A DNA stretch of 6,106 nt from Candidatus Hydromicrobium americanum (GTDB lineage: Bacteria; Actinomycetota; Humimicrobiia; Humimicrobiales; Humimicrobiaceae), in the NCBI GenBank assembly GCA_002779205.1, contig PEXF01000061.1, positions 1-6,106 of the forward strand, written 5' to 3'. The position numbers were made by a program, and so were the translations under genes. Positions 1 through 5,989 of this stretch are shown piece after piece. The notes beneath the pieces are model-generated. The model worked only from the letters and a program-made list of their open reading frames with translations, ran no database searches and was not told the DNA's origin. The number at the start of each line of letters is the position of its first letter. Positions within the stretch are counted from its first letter, which is position 1.

Positions 1-13
1 CCTGACAGCGCTT

Positions 14-1297
14 TTAAGCATGATAATACATTATCCTGTAGTTACCATATAACCCCAGGGTCTTGTAGAACCAATCTCTACTCCACCTGTTCCAGCCAAA
101 GCCATATCGTTTTCTTGCACGCATTAAGTGTCTTCTTATCTTCTTCTCAACCCAATCCCTAACATAATTAAAACATCTACCAGAATTACCAATTCTAAAG
201 TAATTTACCCATCCTCTCAGAATGGGATTTATCAGATATATTATCTGGCTTACTGGTTGAGACCTATAATTTCGGAATACCTCTTTTAGCTTTTGTAAGA
301 GAGCCGTTCGTGCTTTCATCTTTGGTATGCACATAACTCCCCATTTGCCTTTGCGGGTTCTAACCCGCCTGTAGACAAAACCAAGGAAGCTAAAGGTTTG
401 CCCTTGGGTAAGGTCTATTACTTGATTCTTTTGGATATTTATCTTAACACCAAGTTTTTCCAACTCTTGGATAAGCCTCTTATAGGCTGCTTTTAGAAGC
501 CATTCCCATTTATAGTAACCACTTACAAGGATTACCAGGTCATCTGCAAAGCGTGCATACTCAATATTGGTGTATTTCCCTTCGCTTGTGACTTCCTTTG
601 CCCTCTCCAACATCTTATCTACCTCATTTAGATAGATATTTGCAAGTAGTGGGGAAATGACTCCACCTTGGGGTACTCCTTTCTTTCCATTTGCTTTTAG
701 CATTAGCTTAAGCAGTCTCATTATGTTATCATCATTTACCCTTTCGGCTACTTTTCTAAGCAGGATATCATGTCCTACATTATCAAAGTAAGCCTTAAGG
801 TCAACATCAATAACTTTTGTTTTACCACTTATAACTGCTTTTGCTACCCGATTTACAGCTTCGTGGACTTTGCGCTTGGGTCTATAACCATATGAACCGT
901 CTTTAAAGTCCGCTTCAAAGATTGGTTCAAGTATTAACTTGACCGCTCCCTGCACTACACGGTCTTTTACAGTTGGTATCCCCAGAACTCTAACTTTACC
1001 ATTTCCCTTGGGAATTTCTTTTCTTCTGTTTGGCATAGGATAATACGTGCGGGAGACCAGTTCATCTCTAATCCCTGAAAGAAAAGCTTCAAGGCCCGCT
1101 TCTTGGGTGGCTTCAAATGTAACTCCATCTATTCCTGGAGCTCCATTATTTCTTTTAGCCAGCCTGTAAGCCTCTTTTAGCGTTTCCATTTTTATTACAT
1201 GAACGTATAGTCCCCAAAACTTCCATGTCTTTTCAGACTTCGCCTTTAGGTATATCTTTCTTCTCAGTTCCTGCAGATTTATGGACGCCTTTATCAT
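14..1297 (-). CDS. ltrA: Group II intron reverse transcriptase/maturase
   Basis: Intron-encoded protein that helps its host intron fold and splice, and copies it into DNA during retrohoming. The 427 residues contain the N-terminal RT0/1 region with GAPGIDGVT (52-60), RT motif VLGIPTVKDR (104-113), the motif A aspartate D166 in DLKAYFDNV, VPQGGVISPLLAN (208-220), and the catalytic FADD (250-253) in place of the commoner YADD. A GIIM/X maturase domain follows, with ILRGWVNYF (359-367) and the C-terminal GFGWNRWSRDWFY segment (399-411). It ends about there, so there is no HNH endonuclease domain; this is typical of the En-minus bacterial intron classes. The frame is open throughout and all RT catalytic residues are present, so it looks functional. 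The ATG is preceded by AGGGA (spacer 4) and GGGAGG (spacer 10). DGR and retron RTs are unlikely because of the maturase domain and intron context. Confidence 0.96.
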   Translation of the reverse strand: MIKASINLQELRRKIYLKAKSEKTWKFWGLYVHVIKMETLKEAYRLAKRNNGAPGIDGVTFEATQEAGLEAFLSGIRDELVSRTYYPMPNRRKEIPKGNGKVRVLGIPTVKDRVVQGAVKLILEPIFEADFKDGSYGYRPKRKVHEAVNRVAKAVISGKTKVIDVDLKAYFDNVGHDILLRKVAERVNDDNIMRLLKLMLKANGKKGVPQGGVISPLLANIYLNEVDKMLERAKEVTSEGKYTNIEYARFADDLVILVSGYYKWEWLLKAAYKRLIQELEKLGVKINIQKNQVIDLTQGQTFSFLGFVYRRVRTRKGKWGVMCIPKMKARTALLQKLKEVFRNYRSQPVSQIIYLINPILRGWVNYFRIGNSGRCFNYVRDWVEKKIRRHLMRARKRYGFGWNRWSRDWFYKTLGLYGNYRIMYYHA

Positions 1298-1814
1298 CTC
1301 GTCCCTGCCTCCCTTTGAGTTTAAAGACTTTTAACAACAGGGCCCCTTTGCTCCCCAGACATTACTCTGGTTCATAGCTACTACAAGCCCATCCGCCACC
1401 CTCTTGTCTTAAGCTCACTTCCCAGCGGTTACTGGTTATAGAGCTTACACCTTCTCCAGGAATTTCTTCTTGGGACAAGTAGGGTTTCTCCAGTTGCTTG
1501 ATATATCCTTGTTACCATGCTGTCGCTACCACCCCGTCGGAATGAGACAAACGTAGCGGCCAGTTTTCGTTTGCCCATGCTGTCTTTGCCCTCTGAATGC
1601 AGGCTCGACTTCCGAAAATTCCAGTTTTCGAGGCCACCTATGCGTTTACTTACGTTGCGGCCTGGTAACTCGCTCATCACCCCTAAGGTGACTTTGTCAA
1701 TAGGCTTCAAAGATTTTGGTTTCCCTTATCTTTGCTATTCAAGCTACAGGGTTTCTGGCTTTTACCCTGACAGGACTATCTCCTGCTGAACATATCTGCC
1801 TATTCTGGACACAC
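1298..1814 (-). ncRNA. 5' ribozyme region of the group II intron (domains I-III and start of IV)
   Basis: This 517-base stretch between the intron start and the maturase ATG is best read as structured RNA. It is visibly less AT-rich than the DNA beyond 1815. It holds the EBS1 candidate at 1592-1598 and a hairpin at 1613-1630 (CGAAAA/TTTTCG arms) whose loop region carries the EBS2 candidate ACTGG (1625-1621). Short open frames on both strands inside it have no recognisable protein content. A 10-bp direct repeat, GACAGCATGG on the minus strand, occurs at 1575-1584 and 1515-1524. Exact domain borders were not drawn because that needs covariance folding. Confidence 0.85.
1302..1313 (-). promoter_or_regulatory. 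Ribosome binding site of the maturase
   Basis: The minus strand reads GGGAGGCAGGGACGAG directly before the ATG at 1297. Two purine-rich Shine-Dalgarno candidates overlap the usual window: GGGAGG at 1313-1308 (10-base spacer) and AGGGA at 1306-1302 (4-base spacer). Either supports the ATG at 1295-1297 as the start. Confidence 0.6.
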
Positions 1815-1827
1815 ATTCAGACACTGA
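1815..1827 (-). other. Intron 5' exon target sites IBS1 and IBS2
   Basis: IBS1 is TCTGAAT (1821-1815), seven Watson-Crick pairs with intron bases 1598-1592. IBS2 is proposed as TCAGT (1827-1823), pairing with ACTGG (1625-1621) through four Watson-Crick pairs and one G-U pair. The two exon sites are separated by one base, the usual arrangement. IBS1 is strong. IBS2 is short, so some chance of coincidence remains. Confidence 0.75.
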
Positions 1828-1984
1828 CTCTCTAATAGCACCACTTTCTGGTTAAAAATAATTGTAATATTAAAAATAGGAAGTAGAAATAATTCCCACA
1901 GTGATTATTTTCTAAAACTAAAAGCCAATATTGCCAATAATAGCAAAATAAGGGGTAGTTTGTTTATAAAGATAAAAAATAGTT
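1815..1984. other. AT-rich spacer between rnpB and the intron
   Basis: This 170-base stretch lies downstream of rnpB and serves as the 5' exon of the intron. No open frame with recognisable content and no RNA gene were seen. A T-run on the minus strand (ATTTTTTATC, 1980-1971) follows the 3' end of RNase P RNA and may help end transcription or processing, but there is no extra GC-rich hairpin directly before it. The part next to the intron (about 1815-1853) is less AT-rich and could belong to an older inserted element; that is a guess. Confidence 0.5.
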
Positions 1985-2360
1985 GGAGTTAGCCTGTAAG
2001 CCGAGTTCTGTAGTATCTATGATTTTAGTCATAAGCACCAGTAGTCATCCATCTGGGATAAATATTACTATTTACCTCTAGCGGCCTAACCCGGAAGAAG
2101 GCGGGCCACCTTATACTTCCCTATTTGGCCTTTCTCCGGATGCGGTTTACCAAGCCAGCCTGTCACCAGACTGCTGGTGAGCTCTTACCTCACCATTTCA
2201 CCCTTACCAGGATATATAAAATCCTGGCGGTATATTTTCTGCTGCACTAGCGCTGGGATTAGTTTTTACACCAGTCCCGCTGGGTATTACCCAGCATCCT
2301 GCCCTGTGGAGCTCGGACTTTCCTCACAAGCAAAGCTTGCGCGACTACTCGGCTAACTCC
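1985..2360 (-). ncRNA. rnpB: RNase P RNA, bacterial type A
   Basis: This is the catalytic RNA of RNase P, which removes the 5' leader from pre-tRNAs. The minus strand carries the diagnostic bacterial core GAGGAAAGTCCGAGCTCC (about 2325-2308), then ACAGGGCAGGATGCTGG, and the 3' core ACAGAACTCGGCTTACAGG. The ends are set by a perfect 10-bp P1 helix: GGAGTTAGCC (2360-2351) pairs with GGCTAACTCC (1994-1985). A GGTAAACC segment near 2151-2144 matches the P15 loop whose GGU binds the tRNA CCA end. The length of about 376 bases is normal for A-type RNAs, and the domain order is that of type A rather than Bacillus type B. It lies downstream of the RNase HI gene on the same strand with its own promoter. 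Confidence 0.97.
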
Positions 2361-2366
2361 GGTTAT

Positions 2367-2394
2367 ATATTACAGATATTCAGCGAAAAATCAA
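2367..2394 (-). promoter_or_regulatory. Predicted promoter of rnpB
   Basis: On the minus strand TTGATT (2394-2389) and TAATAT (2372-2367) are separated by 16 bases, close to sigma-70 consensus hexamers. The -10 ends about 6 bases before the first base of the P1 helix at 2360, so initiation would produce RNase P RNA with little or no leader. Matches are good but not perfect and no experimental start is known. Confidence 0.65.
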
Positions 2395-2398
2395 TATA

Positions 2399-2425
2399 GC
2401 CTTATTTATCTTGCCTTATTTATCT
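2399..2425. repeat. 13-bp tandem direct repeat upstream of the rnpB promoter
   Basis: GCCTTATTTATCT occurs at 2399-2411 and again, identically, at 2413-2425, giving a 14-base period. The pair lies between the RNase HI stop codon (2432) and the rnpB -35 hexamer (2389-2394), about 5 bases upstream of that hexamer on the minus strand. It may be an UP-like or regulator-binding element, or simply a small duplication. Confidence 0.8.
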
Positions 2426-2431
2426 ACGTCA

Positions 2432-2899
2432 TTACTCATCTATATTCCCGAAGCTTATCTTTGATTCTCCCTCATAGGTTAATTCTCTTTTATCAAGCGC
2501 CTGATTTACAAGCCTGTCAGCTTCTATATTATGTTTCCTTGAGATAAGCCGGAGATCTACAATATCGTACTTGCTGAGTTTTTCAGATACTTTCAGGTAT
2601 ATTTTTAAAATACCAGAGTCTTTTATCTTCCAGACTTTTTTAATCTGGTTATTTAGAAGCTTACTGTCAGTAAAAAGTATTATTTTCCTGCAGTGATATT
2701 TTTCTACCAGATCAAGGACTTTATCCAGAGCCATATACTCGGCCACATTATTGGTACACTCACCGATATGGGCGCTAAGCTCTCCAAGTTTCTTATCTTT
2801 ATCATCATACACTACAGCACCAACCGCTGAAGGACCGGGGTTGCCTCTTGAACCTCCATCAAAGTATATTTTTAAATAATCATAATTTTCTTCTGTCAT
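2432..2899 (-). CDS. Ribonuclease HI family protein
   Basis: Predicted cytosolic endonuclease that cuts the RNA strand of RNA-DNA hybrids. The 155 residues form one RNase H fold with the four catalytic acids in place: D14 in YFDGGSRGNPGPSA, E54 in NNVAEY, D78 in LFTDSK and D128 in EADRLVNQAL. H123 sits in the usual flexible loop before the last aspartate. The short form, lacking the basic protrusion of E. coli RnhA, resembles archaeal and Gram-positive RNase HI-like proteins (COG0328). The ATG at 2897-2899 directly follows the TAA of the zinc-ribbon gene (2900-2902) with no intervening base. Its ribosome site is weak (GGA, 7 bases upstream), so translation may depend on coupling to the gene before it. 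The paralogue name (rnhA or rnhC type) is not fixed by sequence alone. Confidence 0.93.
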   Translation of the reverse strand: MTEENYDYLKIYFDGGSRGNPGPSAVGAVVYDDKDKKLGELSAHIGECTNNVAEYMALDKVLDLVEKYHCRKIILFTDSKLLNNQIKKVWKIKDSGILKIYLKVSEKLSKYDIVDLRLISRKHNIEADRLVNQALDKRELTYEGESKISFGNIDE

Positions 2900-3661
2900 T
2901 TAAGATTCCAGTTCCTTTTTTATACTATCTATTTCACCTCTGTAAATTACAGCCATCCTGCCGCATATCGGACAACTGTAGATTTCATCTACATCCTCTA
3001 TCTTTTCGGCCGCAATTGCCGGTATTTGCATATTGCATACATTGCAGAAATTATCCTTCAGTACTGCAACAGCGATACCTCCTTTTTTACCTTTGAATTC
3101 CTTGTATTTTTTAAAATAATCATCAGGTATCTTTAGAATAACATCATCCCTTCTCTTTTTTAATCCCTCAATGATATTTTTTAAAACCTCTAGCTTTTCA
3201 TTCATCTCGTTTCTTATCATTTTAATATTTGCCTCTGCTTTATCTTTCTCTGCTTTAGCCAGCTTTACCTTTTCTGACATTTCTTCCATTTCGATCATAA
3301 TTTCCAGGATTTGGTCTTCCAGTTCTGAAATTTTTTGTCTTAATATTTTTACTTCAATCTGGTAATTTTCCAGTTCCTTTGCGCTTGTAATGGTACCGCT
3401 GAACAATTTATTCTCATCATTTTTAATCTTTTCATTCTGCATTTCAACAGTATCTTCAAGTTTCTTACGATTACTATCTAAATCATTATATTTACCATTT
3501 ATTTTATCAAACTTTTCCTTAACTTCAGTAAATTCCTTCTCAGCAGAAACTAGTTCCTCATTATTTTTAACCTTTTCTATCTCAGCCGACCTTGCAGAAA
3601 TTGCATTTTCTATTAACTGCAATTCCACCAGATCTATCACATTAAACTTTAAATCAGTCAA
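2900..3661 (-). CDS. Coiled-coil / C4 zinc-ribbon protein (COG1579 family)
   Basis: The 253-residue protein has a long charged helical hairpin (about 10-170, rich in E, K, L and I heptads) followed by a compact C-terminal zinc ribbon with C206-x2-C209 and C230-x2-C233. The central FSGTITSAKELENYQIE stretch (87-103) is characteristic of COG1579. Helicobacter HP0958 belongs to this family and has been linked to flagellar gene expression and RNA binding; the function in most bacteria is unknown. No signal peptide or membrane segment is seen, so it is probably cytosolic. The start is TTG at 3661-3659: it has a strong GGAGG 7 bases upstream and the next in-frame Met is only at residue 74, inside the coiled coil. 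It overlaps the nif3 gene by 8 bp and abuts the RNase H gene, implying translational coupling. Confidence 0.92.
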   Translation of the reverse strand: MTDLKFNVIDLVELQLIENAISARSAEIEKVKNNEELVSAEKEFTEVKEKFDKINGKYNDLDSNRKKLEDTVEMQNEKIKNDENKLFSGTITSAKELENYQIEVKILRQKISELEDQILEIMIEMEEMSEKVKLAKAEKDKAEANIKMIRNEMNEKLEVLKNIIEGLKKRRDDVILKIPDDYFKKYKEFKGKKGGIAVAVLKDNFCNVCNMQIPAIAAEKIEDVDEIYSCPICGRMAVIYRGEIDSIKKELES

Positions 3662-4784
3662 CTTGATACCTCCAGGATTTACAGCCCAACCTGCTTTTTA
3701 ATATATCAATTTTAATTTTCTGTTTCTGGAAAAAATCTTCCAGTTTATTACACATATCAGTAATAGCCAGCTTTTCACTGCTGCCATGACCTATTGCAAC
3801 AATTATCTTACCGCTTTCTATGATCTGTAAGGCATTATGATAACCAATCTCGCCCACTATAACCAGATCATAATCAATATCTGCCAATCTCCGGGCAATA
3901 GAATTACCGCTCCCGCATACCACTGCTACTTTCCTGATTTTTTTACTATCCACCTTTATATCTTTTTTATACAGCCACTTAAAACCATCAATTCCCAGCC
4001 TGTTTTTAATCTTCCTTGTAAAATCTCCAAAAGACTCTGGCTCTTTCAATTTCCCCAATCTTCCAATCCCGGCATCCTTAAACCTATTTTCAATCTTATA
4101 CACATCATATGCTGCTTCCTCATAAGGATGCGCCTTTATGGTTGCATCAATCAGGTCACTCAGGTTTCTTTCATTTACAATGCACTCTATTCTTACCTCA
4201 TCAACATAATTTATACAGCCAACTTTACCTGTATAAGGTTTTGAACCTTCCTGTGGAATAAAAGTACCTTTCCCTTCTATATTAAAAGTGCAACATGAAT
4301 AATTTTGCCATTTGCCCCCACCATGCTGACAGATGACTTTTCTAATTTTTCCCTCTGCTTCTTTTGGTACAAAAACAACAAATTTATACCACTGTTCATA
4401 TCGTTCTTCAATTATTTCTGCATCGGTTAAATCCAGAGTACTGGTAACTAAATCATTTAATCCCCCTGTCATCAAGTCATAATTGGTATGAGCGCAGTAA
4501 ACAGCTATCCTGTTTTCTATCAGCGTTAGTATTTCTTTTTCACCGGCTTTCGAACTTAGAATAGTATCAAGGGAATTAAATATTAATGGATGATGGGCAA
4601 GTATTAAATCAGAGCTAAGATTGACTGCTTCATCTACTACATCGCCGGTTATATCCAGAGTTATAAGGATTTTATTTATATCACTCTCGAGATTTCCAAT
4701 CTGTAGACCTGCCTTATCCCAGCTTAGAGCCAGGTTCCTATTAAAAATCTTATCCAGAGATAAAGCAAGCTCTTTAAGGATCAT
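3654..4784 (-). CDS. Nif3-like dinuclear metal-centre protein (YqfO type)
   Basis: Member of the Nif3/YqfO family (COG0327), often labelled GTP cyclohydrolase 1 type 2 homolog; the physiological reaction is not settled for the family. At 376 residues it is the long YqfO form. The two halves of the Nif3 fold (about 1-125 and 236-350) are split by an inserted PII/CutA-like domain (about 131-232, from YKFVVFVP to AHPYEEAAYDVYKI). Metal-site residues are visible: H64-H65 in AHHPLIF, D103 in AHTNYD, and H333 and E337 in GHGSSE. Family members more often read GHYASE or similar at the last site, so G334-S335 is a local variation, but the ligands are kept. The start is ATG at 4784-4782 with no good Shine-Dalgarno in front. 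It is the first gene of the minus-strand cluster and overlaps the next gene by 8 bp. The trmK-like methyltransferase often found beside this gene in Firmicutes is absent here. Confidence 0.95.
   Translation of the reverse strand: MILKELALSLDKIFNRNLALSWDKAGLQIGNLESDINKILITLDITGDVVDEAVNLSSDLILAHHPLIFNSLDTILSSKAGEKEILTLIENRIAVYCAHTNYDLMTGGLNDLVTSTLDLTDAEIIEERYEQWYKFVVFVPKEAEGKIRKVICQHGGGKWQNYSCCTFNIEGKGTFIPQEGSKPYTGKVGCINYVDEVRIECIVNERNLSDLIDATIKAHPYEEAAYDVYKIENRFKDAGIGRLGKLKEPESFGDFTRKIKNRLGIDGFKWLYKKDIKVDSKKIRKVAVVCGSGNSIARRLADIDYDLVIVGEIGYHNALQIIESGKIIVAIGHGSSEKLAITDMCNKLEDFFQKQKIKIDILKSRLGCKSWRYQVD
3669..3673 (-). promoter_or_regulatory. Ribosome binding site fixing a TTG start
   Basis: GGAGG on the minus strand (3673-3669) lies 7 bases before TTG (3661-3659), inside the last codons of nif3 (W-R-Y). 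It is the best Shine-Dalgarno in the cluster and decides the start of the zinc-ribbon gene. Confidence 0.85.
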
Positions 4785-4785
4785 T

Positions 4786-4814
4786 TTGACTCGATAAAAT
4801 TGTATTATTAGAAT
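4786..4814 (+). promoter_or_regulatory. Predicted promoter for the SIS-domain gene
   Basis: TTGACT (4786-4791) and TAGAAT (4809-4814) are separated by exactly 17 bases and each matches 5 of 6 consensus sigma-70 positions. Initiation would fall near 4821. The -35 box sits in the leader of the divergent nif3 gene, 1 base outside its start codon, and the -10 overlaps the left arm of the palindrome at 4810-4835. Confidence 0.7.
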
Positions 4815-4835
4815 AAATATTATAATATTTATTCT
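4810..4835. promoter_or_regulatory. Perfect 26-bp palindrome, possible operator or bidirectional promoter core
   Basis: The half-site AGAATAAATATTA (4810-4822) is followed without a spacer by its exact reverse complement (4823-4835). It is centred in the 71-base gap between two divergent genes and overlaps the -10 box and expected transcription start of the rightward promoter. Its centre carries TATAAT on both strands (plus 4821-4826, minus 4824-4819). A dimeric repressor site or a shared divergent promoter core are both possible. An all-AT centre makes partial chance symmetry easier, but 13 consecutive matched positions are notable. Confidence 0.7.
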
Positions 4836-4855
4836 GAAATAAAAAGAAATTCTTT

Positions 4856-5989
4856 ATGTTAGTTATACCATTTCCCAAAGGAGGACAATTGGGCATACTG
4901 GACAATGAGAAAATGATTCTCGAAAGTATACCGGAAAAAATGATAAAGGTTCTTTATGATTTCCCCAGACAATTTAAAGCAGCAGAAAACATCATCCGTA
5001 GAGAAAAATTATCATTCGATAAGAAATTTAAAAATGCAATTATTCTGGGAGTGGGCAGCTCATCCAATGTAGTATACAGGCTGATAAATTCAATAGAGAT
5101 AGATAGAGTAAATATTCCTGTCTTTCTCTGTTCAAGATCCACCATGCCTTCCTGGGTAAATAAGGACACACTGGTGGTTGCTGTAACTCACAGCGGAAAT
5201 TCGATTGAAGTACTCGAAGCAGTAGATAAAGCCCTTAAATTAGATGCCGATGTAGTTGCTATTACTACCGGTGGCAAACTGAAAAAAATAGCCAGCGATA
5301 ATAAAGATATAAGACTCATTGAATACGAATCAGATACCATATCAAGAATGGTAGTAGGCTACATCTATGTTTTCGTTTTGAATATATTAAACAAAGCGGG
5401 TGCCGTGGATATCTGCAGTGACAAAAAAGAACGTCTTCTGGGAATTGACTGGAATGAGGTTGAAAGCGCTTTATCCGAATTATCAAAAGAACTGGGCCCC
5501 GATGTAAGAACAAATAAAAACATCGCTAAAAGAACTGCTGTCAATTTGTTTGGTAACATCCCGATTATATATGGAAGCAGCATGCTAACCGGAACAGTAG
5601 GATACAGGCTAAAAAGCCTGATCTGTCTTAACAGCAATAACTTCGCACATTTTAATACCATTCCTGAGCTGGATCATGATGAAATAGCTGCATGGGGGAT
5701 GAAACACGAGTTAAGAAATAAATTTTTTGTACTTTTTATTACCGATAAAGACTCAAAAGAAGAAACTTTGAGAAGAGTGGAAATACTCAAGGGAATTCTG
5801 TTAGAAAAAAGAATTAACTTTGAAGAAATTATACTGGAAGGTTCAAATGACGCTATAAAAGGATTTTCTGGTATCTTCCTTTCAGATTGGATCAGTGTTT
5901 ATCTGGCAGTATTAAACAACGTGGATCCCACTTCTTCAACACTACTAGATTTAATGAAAACCAGATTTGAACGAGTCAGTTCTTTCTAA
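4856..5989 (+). CDS. SIS-domain protein, bifunctional phosphoglucose/phosphomannose isomerase family
   Basis: Predicted cytosolic sugar-phosphate isomerase joining glucose-6-P, fructose-6-P and mannose-6-P (glycolysis and mannose-derived sugar supply). The first SIS domain spans about 55-160, with GVGSSSNVVYRL (65-76) at the phosphate loop and THSGNSIEVLEA (111-122) as the second phosphate-binding strand. The second half has the family hallmark FNTIPELDHDEIAAW (266-280), matching the PELNHNEI catalytic segment, and ends with the typical DWISVYLAVLNNVDPTSSTLLDLMK (344-368). The phosphate loop differs from the common GMGGS form, and the usual QPR-AFGY segment is replaced by SRMVVGY, so substrate preference may differ. 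The ATG at 4856 has only a weak ribosome site. A TTG at codon 12 (4889-4891), preceded by AAAGGAGG, gives an N-terminus closer to the family (LDNEKM...FPRQF) and may be the real start. Confidence 0.85.
   Translation: MLVIPFPKGGQLGILDNEKMILESIPEKMIKVLYDFPRQFKAAENIIRREKLSFDKKFKNAIILGVGSSSNVVYRLINSIEIDRVNIPVFLCSRSTMPSWVNKDTLVVAVTHSGNSIEVLEAVDKALKLDADVVAITTGGKLKKIASDNKDIRLIEYESDTISRMVVGYIYVFVLNILNKAGAVDICSDKKERLLGIDWNEVESALSELSKELGPDVRTNKNIAKRTAVNLFGNIPIIYGSSMLTGTVGYRLKSLICLNSNNFAHFNTIPELDHDEIAAWGMKHELRNKFFVLFITDKDSKEETLRRVEILKGILLEKRINFEEIILEGSNDAIKGFSGIFLSDWISVYLAVLNNVDPTSSTLLDLMKTRFERVSSF
4877..4884 (+). promoter_or_regulatory. Shine-Dalgarno supporting an alternative TTG start
   Basis: AAAGGAGG at 4877-4884 is followed after 4 bases by an in-frame TTG at 4889-4891. 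The spacing is short but the match to the anti-Shine-Dalgarno is the best on this strand. If used, the protein has 366 residues and a longer leader that includes part of the palindrome. Confidence 0.5.

Larger units (their letters stand above)
1..1814 (-). mobile_element. Group II intron (5' end exact, 3' end outside window)
   Basis: A retroelement made of a self-splicing ribozyme plus its reverse transcriptase/maturase, transcribed right to left. The 5' end is set at 1814, where the minus strand reads GTGTGTCCAGAATAGG. This fits the group II GUGYG start and the following CCAGA-n-AGG pattern seen in IIB-like introns. The 7 exon bases just before it (minus strand TCTGAAT, 1821-1815) are perfectly complementary to ATTCAGA at 1598-1592 inside the intron, as expected for IBS1-EBS1. 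The maturase lies in domain IV and ends 13 bases from the left edge, so domains V and VI and the 3' splice site are not visible. The intron has the same orientation as rnpB and the operon upstream of it. Subclass is not resolved: an EBS2 candidate argues for IIA/IIB rather than IIC. Confidence 0.92.

Noticed and set aside
14..1297. Reverse transcriptase of a retron, DGR or defence system
   Set aside because: The protein has a GIIM maturase domain and follows a GTGTG-starting ribozyme with EBS-IBS pairing. No template/variable repeat, msr-msd-like RNA or defence partner gene is visible.
1429..1710. A 93-codon open frame on the minus strand upstream of the maturase
   Set aside because: It lies wholly in the ribozyme 5' domains, spans EBS1 and the EBS2 hairpin, and its product (rich in R, S and G) shows no protein-family features.
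1517..1789. A 90-codon open frame on the plus strand
   Set aside because: It is antisense to the intron ribozyme, with low-complexity composition and no recognisable domain or convincing ribosome site.
2848..4244. Several plus-strand open frames of 64-135 codons
   Set aside because: They are antisense to nif3, the zinc-ribbon gene and the RNase H gene. Their S/F/I-rich translations are the expected mirror of lysine- and glutamate-rich coding sequence.
4954..5661. Minus-strand open frames of 65-98 codons inside the SIS gene
   Set aside because: They are shadows of a well-supported plus-strand gene, with no domain or start signal of their own.
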